Shown: positions 36,655 through 44,938 of the stretch, piece after piece | Layout of the letters: every line of letters starts with the position of its first letter | Numbering within the stretch: position 1 is the first letter of the stretch | Source: a bacterium | Lineage (GTDB): Bacteria; Patescibacteriota; Minisyncoccia; Minisyncoccales; CG1-02-41-26 | Direction: 5' to 3' | Assembly (NCBI GenBank): GCA_030648255.1 | Contig: JAUSHZ010000028.1 | Location: 1 to 52,369 of the forward strand | DNA: 52,369 bases | Notes under the pieces: model-generated | Seen by the model: only the letters and a program-made list of their open reading frames with translations | What the model was told of the DNA's origin: nothing | The model's database searches: none | Translations under genes and position numbers: made by a program

Positions 36655-37776
36655 ATGAAATTTGAAATAATAAAAGAAAATCTAAAAAAAGCGGTTTCTA
36701 TTTGTGAAAGAATAACAAGAAAAACCCTTTCTTTACCTGTTTTACAAAATGTTTTACTTAAAACAAGTGGAAATTTTTTAGAAATAACCACTACTAATTT
36801 AGAATTAAGTATAACGTGGAAAATATTGGCAAAGATTAGCAAGCAAGGCTCTTTATTGTTGCCAGCCACTTTTTTGTCTAGTATTTTAAATTTAACCTCT
36901 TCAGAAAAAATAGAGGCAACAGAGGAAAATAAAAATTTAATTTTAATTTCCGAAAACCAAGAGACCCAAATACAGGGGCATGACCCAGAGGAGTTTCCAA
37001 TTATTCCTAAAATGGAAAAAGAATTTATTTGGCAAATGGATAGCGTTAAATTGGCCGATGGCTTGGGGCAGGTTGTGGAGCAAGCAGCCTTTTCTTCAAT
37101 TAGGCCGGAAATTTCTGGCGTTTTATTTTCCTTTCAAAAAAATAAATTAAAAATTGCCGCAACCGACAGCTTTAGGTTATCTGAAAAAACTATTTTTTTG
37201 GAAAAGTCTGGCGCAAAAGACCTTTTTTTTATTTGCCCCCAACAAACTTGCCGAGAGCTAATTGCTGTTTTGTCGCAAGAAAAAGGTGTTGTTGAGGTAT
37301 CAGCCAATATTAACCAAATTTGTTTTGAAATAATGGGCGATAGGCCAGACCAGATAAAATGCTTTATACAAAGCCGTTTAATAGATGGCGAGTATCCTAA
37401 GTATGAAGACATTATCCCAAAACAATATTTAGCCAAAATTCAAATCAATAAGGATGGGTTTGTTTCTCAAATAAAAAGAGCAGGCCTTTTTAGCGGAAAA
37501 GTTTTTGATGTGAAATTATCTACTTTTCCCAATGAGGGTAAAATTAAGCTTTTTTCCCAAAGCGTTGATATTGGAAAAAACGAGTCATATTTGCCTTGCA
37601 AAATAGAAGGGCAAGAGCAAGATTCTGTTTTTAACTACAAATTTTTATTAGACGGCTTAAATAATTTAAAAAGCTCGGAAGTTTCTCTTGAACTTAATGG
37701 TTCCGATGGCCCGGCCTGTCTAAAACCCATCGGAGATGACTCTTACTTCTACATCCTAATGCCCATCAAGCAATAA
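36655..37776 (+). CDS. dnaN: DNA polymerase III beta subunit (sliding clamp)
   Basis: MKFEIIKENLKKAVSICERIT...LPVLQNVLLKTSGNFLEITTTNLELSI; C-terminal GPACLKPIGDDSYFYILMPIKQ. Confidence 0.95.
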   Translation: MKFEIIKENLKKAVSICERITRKTLSLPVLQNVLLKTSGNFLEITTTNLELSITWKILAKISKQGSLLLPATFLSSILNLTSSEKIEATEENKNLILISENQETQIQGHDPEEFPIIPKMEKEFIWQMDSVKLADGLGQVVEQAAFSSIRPEISGVLFSFQKNKLKIAATDSFRLSEKTIFLEKSGAKDLFFICPQQTCRELIAVLSQEKGVVEVSANINQICFEIMGDRPDQIKCFIQSRLIDGEYPKYEDIIPKQYLAKIQINKDGFVSQIKRAGLFSGKVFDVKLSTFPNEGKIKLFSQSVDIGKNESYLPCKIEGQEQDSVFNYKFLLDGLNNLKSSEVSLELNGSDGPACLKPIGDDSYFYILMPIKQ

Positions 37777-37782
37777 TTACCC

Positions 37783-38046
37783 ATGGAAGTTGAGATAATA
37801 AAATTATTCGGGTCTCTTGTTTTAACATTCATAGGTTTTGTTTTACCAATATTGGCAATATTGCTTTCTTTATTCCCAGAAGGGGTTAGGGCTCTTGCCG
37901 ATAAATATGAAAACGAAAAGAAGCAAAGCGAAGACAATCTTGTAGAGGAAGCAAAAAAGAGAGAATCTGGCAAGGAGTTGGACTACAAAGCGCTTGGGAA
38001 GACGCTAAAAACCCTCAAGAAAAAGAAAAGACAAGCGGAGGATTAA
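37783..38046 (+). CDS. Small membrane hypothetical protein
   Basis: 87 aa ORF, N-terminal TM then charged tail, 6 bp after dnaN. Confidence 0.6.
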   Translation: MEVEIIKLFGSLVLTFIGFVLPILAILLSLFPEGVRALADKYENEKKQSEDNLVEEAKKRESGKELDYKALGKTLKTLKKKKRQAED

Positions 38047-38080
38047 GTTAAAATATTTAAAGCCAGCTAAATTTATACCA

Positions 38081-38719
38081 ATGGCTTTTGCTCCTTTCTT
38101 ACTTTCTCTTATTGGCGTTGCCGTTATCTTGCAAAATATCCCTACCATTGCTTTTTTTATCGTTCTTATAGTGAGCCTTCTATCTTTTCTTTATGGCATT
38201 TATATTTTATGGGCGAGTTTATCTGTTCTGATTGAAGTCACAGAAATTATCGGCACAATTAAAAAAGAAAAAGAAGAAAAAATTATTGAACTTTTATCGT
38301 CCTTAGTCGAAAAAAGTGGAGCAGACAGCTTATTTATTAAAGAAAAAGAAGTACAGGCAAAATTTAATAATAAATATTTAAAAAAAGATGAGGGATTTGT
38401 ATTTTCCGTGAATAAAAAATATGATATTCCTATATCGATAAACAATGCCAGCGATAAAATGGCTAAGAAGGTTGAGGTGGGCCTCATTTTTCCAAAAGAT
38501 TTTCTTATTGAGAATACTTCAAACTTTTCAATTTTTACTACTGAAAAAGATCAAATTATTAGATTCAATAATGAAGTCGTGCAGGCTCATGAAAGCTTCA
38601 TAAAGGGTAAAATAGGAATAACTTTTTTAGGGGTAGATGAGTATAAAATTTATACCTTTATTAAAGGAGAGAATGTAAAATATTATAACTTTAATTTTAA
38701 AATTAAAGTTATAGATTAA
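38081..38719 (+). CDS. Hypothetical membrane protein with two N-terminal TM helices
   Basis: 212-aa ORF, hydrophobic first ~55 residues then soluble beta-rich domain. Confidence 0.65.
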   Translation: MAFAPFLLSLIGVAVILQNIPTIAFFIVLIVSLLSFLYGIYILWASLSVLIEVTEIIGTIKKEKEEKIIELLSSLVEKSGADSLFIKEKEVQAKFNNKYLKKDEGFVFSVNKKYDIPISINNASDKMAKKVEVGLIFPKDFLIENTSNFSIFTTEKDQIIRFNNEVVQAHESFIKGKIGITFLGVDEYKIYTFIKGENVKYYNFNFKIKVID

Positions 38720-38781
38720 ATTTGGGGTTGAAGTTTAACTCTGCGGGTTGCCTGTTGAGTTTTTAGTTTAGTTTTATAATA

Positions 38782-38811
38782 ACGCAATTCCGACGATCGC
38801 TGGAATTGCGT
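38782..38811. repeat. Palindrome with CGATCG apex, upstream of the PaaX/Cas2-like gene
   Basis: ACGCAATTCC-GACGATCGCT-GGAATTGCGT. Confidence 0.9.
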
Positions 38812-38905
38812 AGGGGTAAGTAGTAAAATACTAGAATAAGAAATAAAACAGGAAGTGTTAAAAGGCGCTAAGATTTAAAGCGCTAAAGCTAAAGCTTAAT
38901 TTTTT

Positions 38906-39466
38906 ATGGCGAGAAAGTTTTCAAAAATTTCTTTGGATATTTTAAAGGTTTTGGCGGTAACCAGCTTATTTGTTGTTGCAGGGTCATCTCCTGGTTTTAT
39001 TAGGGCGCTTTATAAAGAATTAGGCAAAAGACAAAAATTTAAATCGTATAAAGCCGAGCAAGCTAAAAGAACGCTTGATAATCTAAAAAGATCAAAATTA
39101 ATTATCTTTAAAGAGAAAGACGGAAAATTTTCTGTTGAGCTAACCGAAAAAGGTAAAAAAGTGTTAAGAGAAGTTGATATTAGCGAGTTGAAAAACAAAA
39201 AGCCAGCTCAATGGGATGGGCTTTGGCGAATTGTTATTTTTGACATACCAGAGGGGAAAAAATATGGCCGAGGGGCTTTGCGAGATAAAATGAAAGAAGT
39301 CGGTTTCTACCAGTTGCAAAAAAGCGTTTGGGCATTTCCCTATGAATGCGAGAAGGAGATAGATTTATTAGTGGAGGTTTTTGATATTAACTCGTTTGTA
39401 AATATAATAACCGCAAAGAAAATAAAAGACGACGAAAAATTAAAAAAATACTTTAAACTTTCATAA
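38906..39466 (+). CDS. PaaX-like winged-helix protein with Cas2-like domain
   Basis: N-terminal wHTH, then WDGLWRIVIFDIPEGKKYGRGALRDKMKEVGFYQLQKSVWAFPYECEKEIDLLVEVF typical of PaaX central Cas2-like domain. Confidence 0.82.
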   Translation: MARKFSKISLDILKVLAVTSLFVVAGSSPGFIRALYKELGKRQKFKSYKAEQAKRTLDNLKRSKLIIFKEKDGKFSVELTEKGKKVLREVDISELKNKKPAQWDGLWRIVIFDIPEGKKYGRGALRDKMKEVGFYQLQKSVWAFPYECEKEIDLLVEVFDINSFVNIITAKKIKDDEKLKKYFKLS

Positions 39467-39468
39467 AT

Positions 39469-39498
39469 ACGCAATTCCTGCGATCGTCGGAATTGCGT
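39469..39498. repeat. Palindrome with CGATCG apex, downstream of the PaaX/Cas2-like gene
   Basis: ACGCAATTCC-TGCGATCGTC-GGAATTGCGT, reverse complement of the 38782 copy with one difference. Confidence 0.9.
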
Positions 39499-39555
39499 GT
39501 TTATAAATAATAAAAAATAAATATATTCTTAGTATATTTAATATTTAAGAAGGGT

Positions 39556-41514
39556 TTATGGTTTTATAAAGTTTTCTTTGGGGAATTTTGGGAGAGCTTT
39601 TTGCATAAAGGCATTCCAGATAGGGGCGGCCACATTTAAAGCTGATTGAGCCATTGGCCTATTATCATTGTTGCCCACCCAAATGCCAGCCACCAAACTT
39701 GGCGTGTATCCAATACACCAGCCATCCACATTGTTTTGCGTTGTGCCAGTTTTAACCGCTGTGTCCCAGCCAGGCATATAAAGAGTAGAGTTCAGGCCAA
39801 ACACCGGAGCCCTCGCTGTATTGTCAGATAAAATACTATTCATTTCTCTCGCTAATTTAGTTTCCACAATCCTATAGTTCCATTTTTGTTCTTCTTGAAC
39901 AACATTGCCGTTTTTATCTTCAATTTTTTTAATAAAATTAACCGGTATTTTCAAGCCATCAGTAGCAAAAATACTATAGGCGTAAACCATTTCTAATAAT
40001 TTTACTTCTCCACCCCCTAAAACCAAGCTCAAACCATATCTATTTTTGTCAATTAGGGTTGAGATGCCCATTTTTTCCGCTTGAGCAATGGCGTTACTCA
40101 AACCGACAAATTTTAAAACTTTCACAGCCGGCACATTTCTTGACTGCCCCAAAGCCGACCTCACAGTGATCGGCCCCTTAAATATCCCATCGTAGTTATG
40201 GGGGTGGTAGCAGTTTTGGCCGTAAATATCTTTTGTGGCCAAGGCATTGCTTGGGCAATTTGGATTAAATTCTGTCAGGGTGTCTTGTAGGATAGTGTTG
40301 GGAGTATAGCCCATCTCAAACGCTTTGATGTAAACAAGTGGCTTAAAAGAGGACCCTGGCTGTCTAAGGCTTATTGTAACATTCACCTCGGGGTCAAATT
40401 GGCAACTTTTTCCAGAAACGCATCCTTTGGGCGAGGAGGTGCCAAAAAAATCTTTTGAGCCAACCATTGTTAAAAGCTCTCCTGTTTTTGGGTCAACCAC
40501 AATCAGCCCGCCATTGCCAACTTTCATATAACTCATTTTTTCCACTTGTTCTTTAATGGTTTGCTCTCCAATTTGTTGCAAGTCATAGTCAATAGTGGTT
40601 ATTACTTTTAACCCAGCTTGAGCTAAGTATTCTTGGCCATATTTTTCTTCTAAATAGCTTTTGATAAACATTACAAAATGAGGAGCTTTGATGCTGGCCA
40701 ATGGCCGATAAGAAAAGTTAATTTTTTCTGCTTTAGCTAAAGAAGCTTCTTCTTTGGTTATAAAATTTTGGCCTACCATATTATCTAAAACTAAGTCTTT
40801 TCTGGCTAAAAGTTTTTCTTTTCCTGGGCCATAGGGCCAATAAAAAGATGGAGCTCTAACTAACGCAACCAAAGTGGCGGATTGGGCCAAAGAAAGATCG
40901 CTCACACTTTTATTAAAGAGAGCTTCGCTGGCTGATTGAACTCCGTATATATTTGAGCCAAAAGGAATAATATTAAAATACCATTCTATTATCTGATTTT
41001 TTGAATAGCGCCTTTCAAGCTCTAGGGTTAAAATAATTTCCCGGGTTTTTCTTTGGATTGTTTTTTTATTATTTAAAAAATAACTTCTTATTAGTTGTTG
41101 GGAAATAGTTGACGCTCCCTGGCTGCTTTTGCCAAGCTTTAAATCAACAAGAATGGCTCTGGCAATTCCTTTTAAATCAATGCCGTGGTGCTGGTAGAAG
41201 GTCCTATCTTCTGTGGCAATGGCGGCTTGAATTAATTGATTTGGTATTTTATCTAAAGGAACAACCGTTCTTTTTTCATCTCCCGATATTTCATATAAAA
41301 GGGTTTGGCCAGTTCTGTCATAAATTTTTGTTGATTGGGCCACTATGCCTTCTGTAAATTTTTCAGGGCGGGGAAAATCTTTAGTAATAATAACAAAAGC
41401 AGCAAAGCTAGCAAAAGCTAAAACAGCAAAGCAAGTTAAAAGCGCTTTAATAATAAAGGCAAAAATATTTTTCGGTTTTTTATAAATTATGCGGTTGTCT
41501 TTGCGCTTTGACAT
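39556..41514 (-). CDS. Class A penicillin-binding protein (PBP1A-like)
   Basis: IATEDRTFYQHHGIDLKGIARAI, QGASTISQQLIRS, RQPGSSFKPLVYI, GTTQNNVDGWCIGYTP. Confidence 0.95.
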   Translation of the reverse strand: MSKRKDNRIIYKKPKNIFAFIIKALLTCFAVLAFASFAAFVIITKDFPRPEKFTEGIVAQSTKIYDRTGQTLLYEISGDEKRTVVPLDKIPNQLIQAAIATEDRTFYQHHGIDLKGIARAILVDLKLGKSSQGASTISQQLIRSYFLNNKKTIQRKTREIILTLELERRYSKNQIIEWYFNIIPFGSNIYGVQSASEALFNKSVSDLSLAQSATLVALVRAPSFYWPYGPGKEKLLARKDLVLDNMVGQNFITKEEASLAKAEKINFSYRPLASIKAPHFVMFIKSYLEEKYGQEYLAQAGLKVITTIDYDLQQIGEQTIKEQVEKMSYMKVGNGGLIVVDPKTGELLTMVGSKDFFGTSSPKGCVSGKSCQFDPEVNVTISLRQPGSSFKPLVYIKAFEMGYTPNTILQDTLTEFNPNCPSNALATKDIYGQNCYHPHNYDGIFKGPITVRSALGQSRNVPAVKVLKFVGLSNAIAQAEKMGISTLIDKNRYGLSLVLGGGEVKLLEMVYAYSIFATDGLKIPVNFIKKIEDKNGNVVQEEQKWNYRIVETKLAREMNSILSDNTARAPVFGLNSTLYMPGWDTAVKTGTTQNNVDGWCIGYTPSLVAGIWVGNNDNRPMAQSALNVAAPIWNAFMQKALPKFPKENFIKP

Positions 41515-41547
41515 TTCGTTTATGATAAAACAAATTACTCAATAATT

Positions 41548-41579
41548 CAAAACCCGGCCGCTTAGAAGACCGGGTTTTG
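41548..41579 (-). terminator. Hairpin terminator of the acidic ORF
   Basis: CAAAACCCGG-ccgcttagaaga-CCGGGTTTTG. Confidence 0.75.
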
Positions 41580-41595
41580 AGCCTAACAACAAAAG

Positions 41596-41754
41596 TTAAA
41601 TATCTTCTGTATCAATATCTTCTTCCTCGTCTTCTTCGTCATCAATGTCTTCGTCATCATCCTTTTCGTCCTCGTCTTTTTCGTCGTCCTTTTCTTCTTC
41701 ATCTACATCCACCGTTTGAGCGTAAACCTTTAGTATTTCGTCTTGAAATTCCAT
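41596..41754 (-). CDS. Small highly acidic protein (52 aa)
   Basis: MEFQDEILKVYAQTVDVDEEEKDDEKDEDEKDDDEDIDDEEDEEDIDTEDI*, ending just before a terminator. Too short for the supplied ORF list. Confidence 0.65.
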   Translation of the reverse strand: MEFQDEILKVYAQTVDVDEEEKDDEKDEDEKDDDEDIDDEEDEEEDIDTEDI

Positions 41755-41852
41755 TTTTTTATATTTTATAGGTTTGCGACCTTTTATTAATTTTTAACAA
41801 CATAAAGCCATTATATTTATTAAAGTAATTCTGTCAATGGGTTTCCCGATAA

Positions 41853-42338
41853 TTATCCACACCCTCCACACCTTGATTTTAAAGCGCCACATATTGCCAA
41901 GGCCAAAGCATCAGCTGCATCATCGGGCTTGGGGATTTTTTCTAATTTAAAAATTTTTTTGACCATTTTTTGCACTTGCTGTTTCTCTGCTCGGCCGTAG
42001 CCACATATTCCCATTTTAACTTCAAGCGGGGTTAGTTCAATTACTTTAATTTTATTTTGTTGAATTGCCAGCAGGATAACTCCTCGAGCTTCGGCCACTG
42101 GCATAGCAGTTTTTAGGTTTTTAAAAAAATAAAGCTTTTCAACAACAACTAAATCTGGTGTATGTTTTCTTAGGAGAAGAGATATTTCTTGAAAAATTTT
42201 TTCTAATCGCTTGCTGGCAGTGTCTTTTGGGCTTGTAGCTATAACTCCATAGTCAAGCATTATAAAATTACTGCCATTTTTTTTAACAATACCAAATCCA
42301 GTAGTGGCTGTTCCAGGGTCAATTCCGCAAATAATCAT
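41853..42338 (-). CDS. ruvC: Crossover junction endodeoxyribonuclease RuvC
   Basis: IICGIDPGTATTGFGIV, LVVVEKLYFFKNLKTAMPVAEARGVI, DDAADALALAICG. Confidence 0.95.
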   Translation of the reverse strand: MIICGIDPGTATTGFGIVKKNGSNFIMLDYGVIATSPKDTASKRLEKIFQEISLLLRKHTPDLVVVEKLYFFKNLKTAMPVAEARGVILLAIQQNKIKVIELTPLEVKMGICGYGRAEKQQVQKMVKKIFKLEKIPKPDDAADALALAICGALKSRCGGCG

Positions 42339-43069
42339 TAATTTTTTAAATTAGAGTATATGTTTTGCACAGAGTCGCTTTCATCAAGGTCGTTAAAAAG
42401 GTTTTCTGCTATTTTTCTATCTGATTCGCTTACTTCAATTTCTTCTTTGGCTATCCAGCCCAAATTAGCCGATTCAATTTCTATGCCTTTTTCTTCCAAA
42501 GATTTTTTTACAATATTTAGCTCTTCTGGTTTAGTTATAATTTCCAAATAAATCTGGCCTTCATCGGTTTGCCAGATTAGGTCTGTTGCCCCTGCTTCGA
42601 TGGCCATTATTTCTAATTCCTCTTTGCGATTTTCAGCCACAACAGCAGTGTTTATAATTCCCGATTGTTCAAATTGCCATTTTAAAGACCCTTCATTTGC
42701 CAATTTACAGCCCCGCTTTTGGGCTATTTGTTTTATTTCCCCAAAAGAACGGTTTTTGTTGTCAGTAATTCCTTCCACAATAACATTTATTCCTCCAGGC
42801 CCTAAAATTTCCACAGAAATTGTTTCTAATGCCTCGCCCTCTAATTCACCTGTTCCTTTTTTAACTGCCCGCTCAATATTATCTTTGGGCATATTAAATT
42901 TTTTCGCTGTTTCAATAGCCCCTTTTAATTTGGCGTTAAACTCTGGGTTGCCCCCTTCTTTGGCAGCCAAAGAAATTAGCCGAGCCATTTTGGAAAATAT
43001 TTTTCCCTTAACAGCTGCGTTGGCGTCTTTGGTGGCTTTAACCGTTTTTGCATGACTATGTCCGCTCAT
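42338..43069 (-). CDS. YebC/PmpR family protein (TACO1-like)
   Basis: MSGHSHAKTVKATKDANAAVKGKIFSKMARLI, NMPKDNIERAVKKGTG. Confidence 0.95.
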   Translation of the reverse strand: MSGHSHAKTVKATKDANAAVKGKIFSKMARLISLAAKEGGNPEFNAKLKGAIETAKKFNMPKDNIERAVKKGTGELEGEALETISVEILGPGGINVIVEGITDNKNRSFGEIKQIAQKRGCKLANEGSLKWQFEQSGIINTAVVAENRKEELEIMAIEAGATDLIWQTDEGQIYLEIITKPEELNIVKKSLEEKGIEIESANLGWIAKEEIEVSESDRKIAENLFNDLDESDSVQNIYSNLKN

Positions 43070-43175
43070 ATAAGTGATTTATTTAATTCCACTTTGCCCC
43101 ATAAACCAAAAAAAATCAACCCCCTGACCAAAAAGTGTTTTGCTTTTTAATTGAGGGGTTGGGACTCAGCAGTCC

Positions 43176-43706
43176 TTAGGAGGATGTTTTTTTTGTTAAC
43201 AATTCTGGGAACAAGACGGCGATTGATGTCTCTACGCTCGAAATTGCCATTTTGCTCATAAGGACACTCACTAAAGAACCATAATTCAAATGATTTGGGG
43301 ATGTTTTTTTAGATAAGATTAGGTATCCTACAAGATCAGGATCATGTAGAGGGTTACTTGATCTGTCTTGACAGCCAGACATTAATCGCCCACCTAGAAT
43401 CTTTGTCTTTATGATGTTTTCAATTCGGTAGGGATTATAAATGGCTACAACTTCTTGAGACCAATTATTGCTTAGATAAATCATAGCAAGCAATAGGTTT
43501 TTAGCTTCAACTGGTAATGCCACTGCCTCAATTTGTTTTAGACACTCTAAATCGTCTGGGTGCTCCAATAACAAAAGTTTTTCTTTCTCCTCATCGGTAA
43601 GCATTTTTATTTTTCCTTTCAACAAAGTTATTAAATTGTGAAACTTTTCACTACTTATGAAACTTTCTACTGCCTCATATCCTACCCCAAAACAAATTTT
43701 AGTCAA
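43176..43706 (-). CDS. Hypothetical protein; real start may be internal (M at residue 35)
   Basis: 176-aa ORF, no family recognised. Confidence 0.5.
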   Translation of the reverse strand: MTKICFGVGYEAVESFISSEKFHNLITLLKGKIKMLTDEEKEKLLLLEHPDDLECLKQIEAVALPVEAKNLLLAMIYLSNNWSQEVVAIYNPYRIENIIKTKILGGRLMSGCQDRSSNPLHDPDLVGYLILSKKTSPNHLNYGSLVSVLMSKMAISSVETSIAVLFPELLTKKTSS

Positions 43707-43712
43707 TAAAAA

Positions 43713-43750
43713 TGATTCAATCTTGAGACGACCGTCTCAAAAATGAATCA
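43713..43750. repeat. Hairpin A of a three-hairpin intergenic cluster
   Basis: TGATTCA-ATC-TTGAGACG-AC-CGTCTCAA-AAA-TGAATCA. Confidence 0.85.
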
Positions 43751-43779
43751 AAAAGAATATTAAAATTATAAATAAAGAA

Positions 43780-43817
43780 TACTTCATTTTACCAGCGGTC
43801 GCTGGTATCTTGAAGTA
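43780..43817. repeat. Hairpin B of the cluster
   Basis: TACTTCA-TTT-TACCAGCG-GT-CGCTGGTA-TCT-TGAAGTA. Confidence 0.85.
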
Positions 43818-43834
43818 AAATTTAACTAACAAAA

Positions 43835-43874
43835 AACTAACACTTTTATAACGATCGTCATAAAAGTGTTAGTT
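43835..43874. repeat. Hairpin C of the cluster
   Basis: AACTAACACTTTTAT-A-ACGATCGT-C-ATAAAAGTGTTAGTT. Confidence 0.85.
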
Positions 43875-43897
43875 TTGAGTTTATTTGTAATTTTATT

Positions 43898-44938
43898 TTA
43901 CACTTCGGTGGAGGTTTTTTTGATGCGCCAGGCGATGAGGGCGGAGGATAGGGCAATGGCGGTGGCTATACCAACTGCTAAAAAGTTTTTTCTCTGGGGC
44001 GGATAGTTTTGGATGTTGGATGTAAGATTGTTTGTTCTTTGTGTTGAGGTTGAAAGCGCTTGGCTTGTTGTCGATGCCTTTGGCTGTTCAATAATATTTG
44101 CTTTATTGGGCGTTGTTTGCACGGACCAGGTCCAGCTAGTATCGTCTTTGCTCCATGATTGGCCTGGTTGGGATTTGCCAAAGTCAGTTGAGTCAATAAT
44201 TTTTCCGCTTGGGTCAAGCAGTTCCACGCCATCGCCAGTATTGTTTAAAGAAATTTTTGTTTGGCTGCTTTTAAAAACTAAAAATCCGTTTTCTTTAATT
44301 TTTATCCCAATTGGAATAATAAAAGTTTTTACTGCGCCTATTTTATCTTTTATTTTAAATCTAGAAATGTCTGACTCAAAATTATTAGCATTAAAAATTT
44401 CTATAAATTCGTTTTCTGTATCCGACCCCTCGGGCGAAGGCAAAATTTCGCTAAGAAATATATTGCTCGGAGTTATAGTTGTATTTTGTAGAGATCCTTG
44501 CCGACTCGCCTTGCCGGAGCTTTCGGCGGAGCGCAGGTCGGCACGGATGACTACGTTTTTAGATGTGGTTGAAAGAATTGAAGTTGTTGAGGTTTCGTTA
44601 TTAATTATTTGTTCTATGTTATTTGTTGTGGTTGTATTTTCTGTTGAGGTGCTTATTGTTAGTTCTTGGCAGTTAACGCAGGCAAAATCTTGACTCTTAA
44701 TTTTTTGTAAGGTGGCAGGCCCAATACCCTTAACGCGCAATAAATCGTCTACCGATGAATATGGTCGGCTATCAATAATTCCTTGGGCGTACATTGGCCC
44801 AATGCCAGTCAATTTATCCAATTGCGATAGTGTCGCGGTATTGATGTCCACTAGCAAAAAAAGTGTAAGAAAAAATAGCATTGGCATATCAAAACAAAAT
44901 TTTGGGTAGGTTTTTTGCGGAAACGCCCAGATACTCAA
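43898..44938 (-). CDS. ComEA-like helix-hairpin-helix protein fused to a lamin-tail domain (LTD)
   Basis: VDINTATLSQLDKLTGIGPMYAQGIID...DLLRVKGIGPATLQKI; IFLSEILPSPEGSDTENEFIEIFNANN...GDGVELLDPSGKIIDSTDFG. Confidence 0.82.
   Translation of the reverse strand: MSIWAFPQKTYPKFCFDMPMLFFLTLFLLVDINTATLSQLDKLTGIGPMYAQGIIDSRPYSSVDDLLRVKGIGPATLQKIKSQDFACVNCQELTISTSTENTTTTNNIEQIINNETSTTSILSTTSKNVVIRADLRSAESSGKASRQGSLQNTTITPSNIFLSEILPSPEGSDTENEFIEIFNANNFESDISRFKIKDKIGAVKTFIIPIGIKIKENGFLVFKSSQTKISLNNTGDGVELLDPSGKIIDSTDFGKSQPGQSWSKDDTSWTWSVQTTPNKANIIEQPKASTTSQALSTSTQRTNNLTSNIQNYPPQRKNFLAVGIATAIALSSALIAWRIKKTSTEV
44494..44548. repeat. GC-rich imperfect palindrome inside the comEA-LTD gene
   Basis: ATCCTTGCCGACTCGCCTTGCCGGAGCTTTCGGCGGAGCGCAGGTCGGCACGGAT, translated RADLRSAESSGKASRQGS. 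Confidence 0.8.

Noticed and set aside
38906-39466. Cas2-like gene as evidence of a CRISPR-Cas system
   Set aside because: The Cas2-like fold is preceded by a wHTH domain as in PaaX proteins; no repeat-spacer array, Cas1 or effector is visible.
43713-43874. Hairpin cluster as integron attC sites
   Set aside because: No recognisable R''/R' (RYYYAAC/GTTRRRY) boxes, no integrase, and no gene cassettes between the hairpins.
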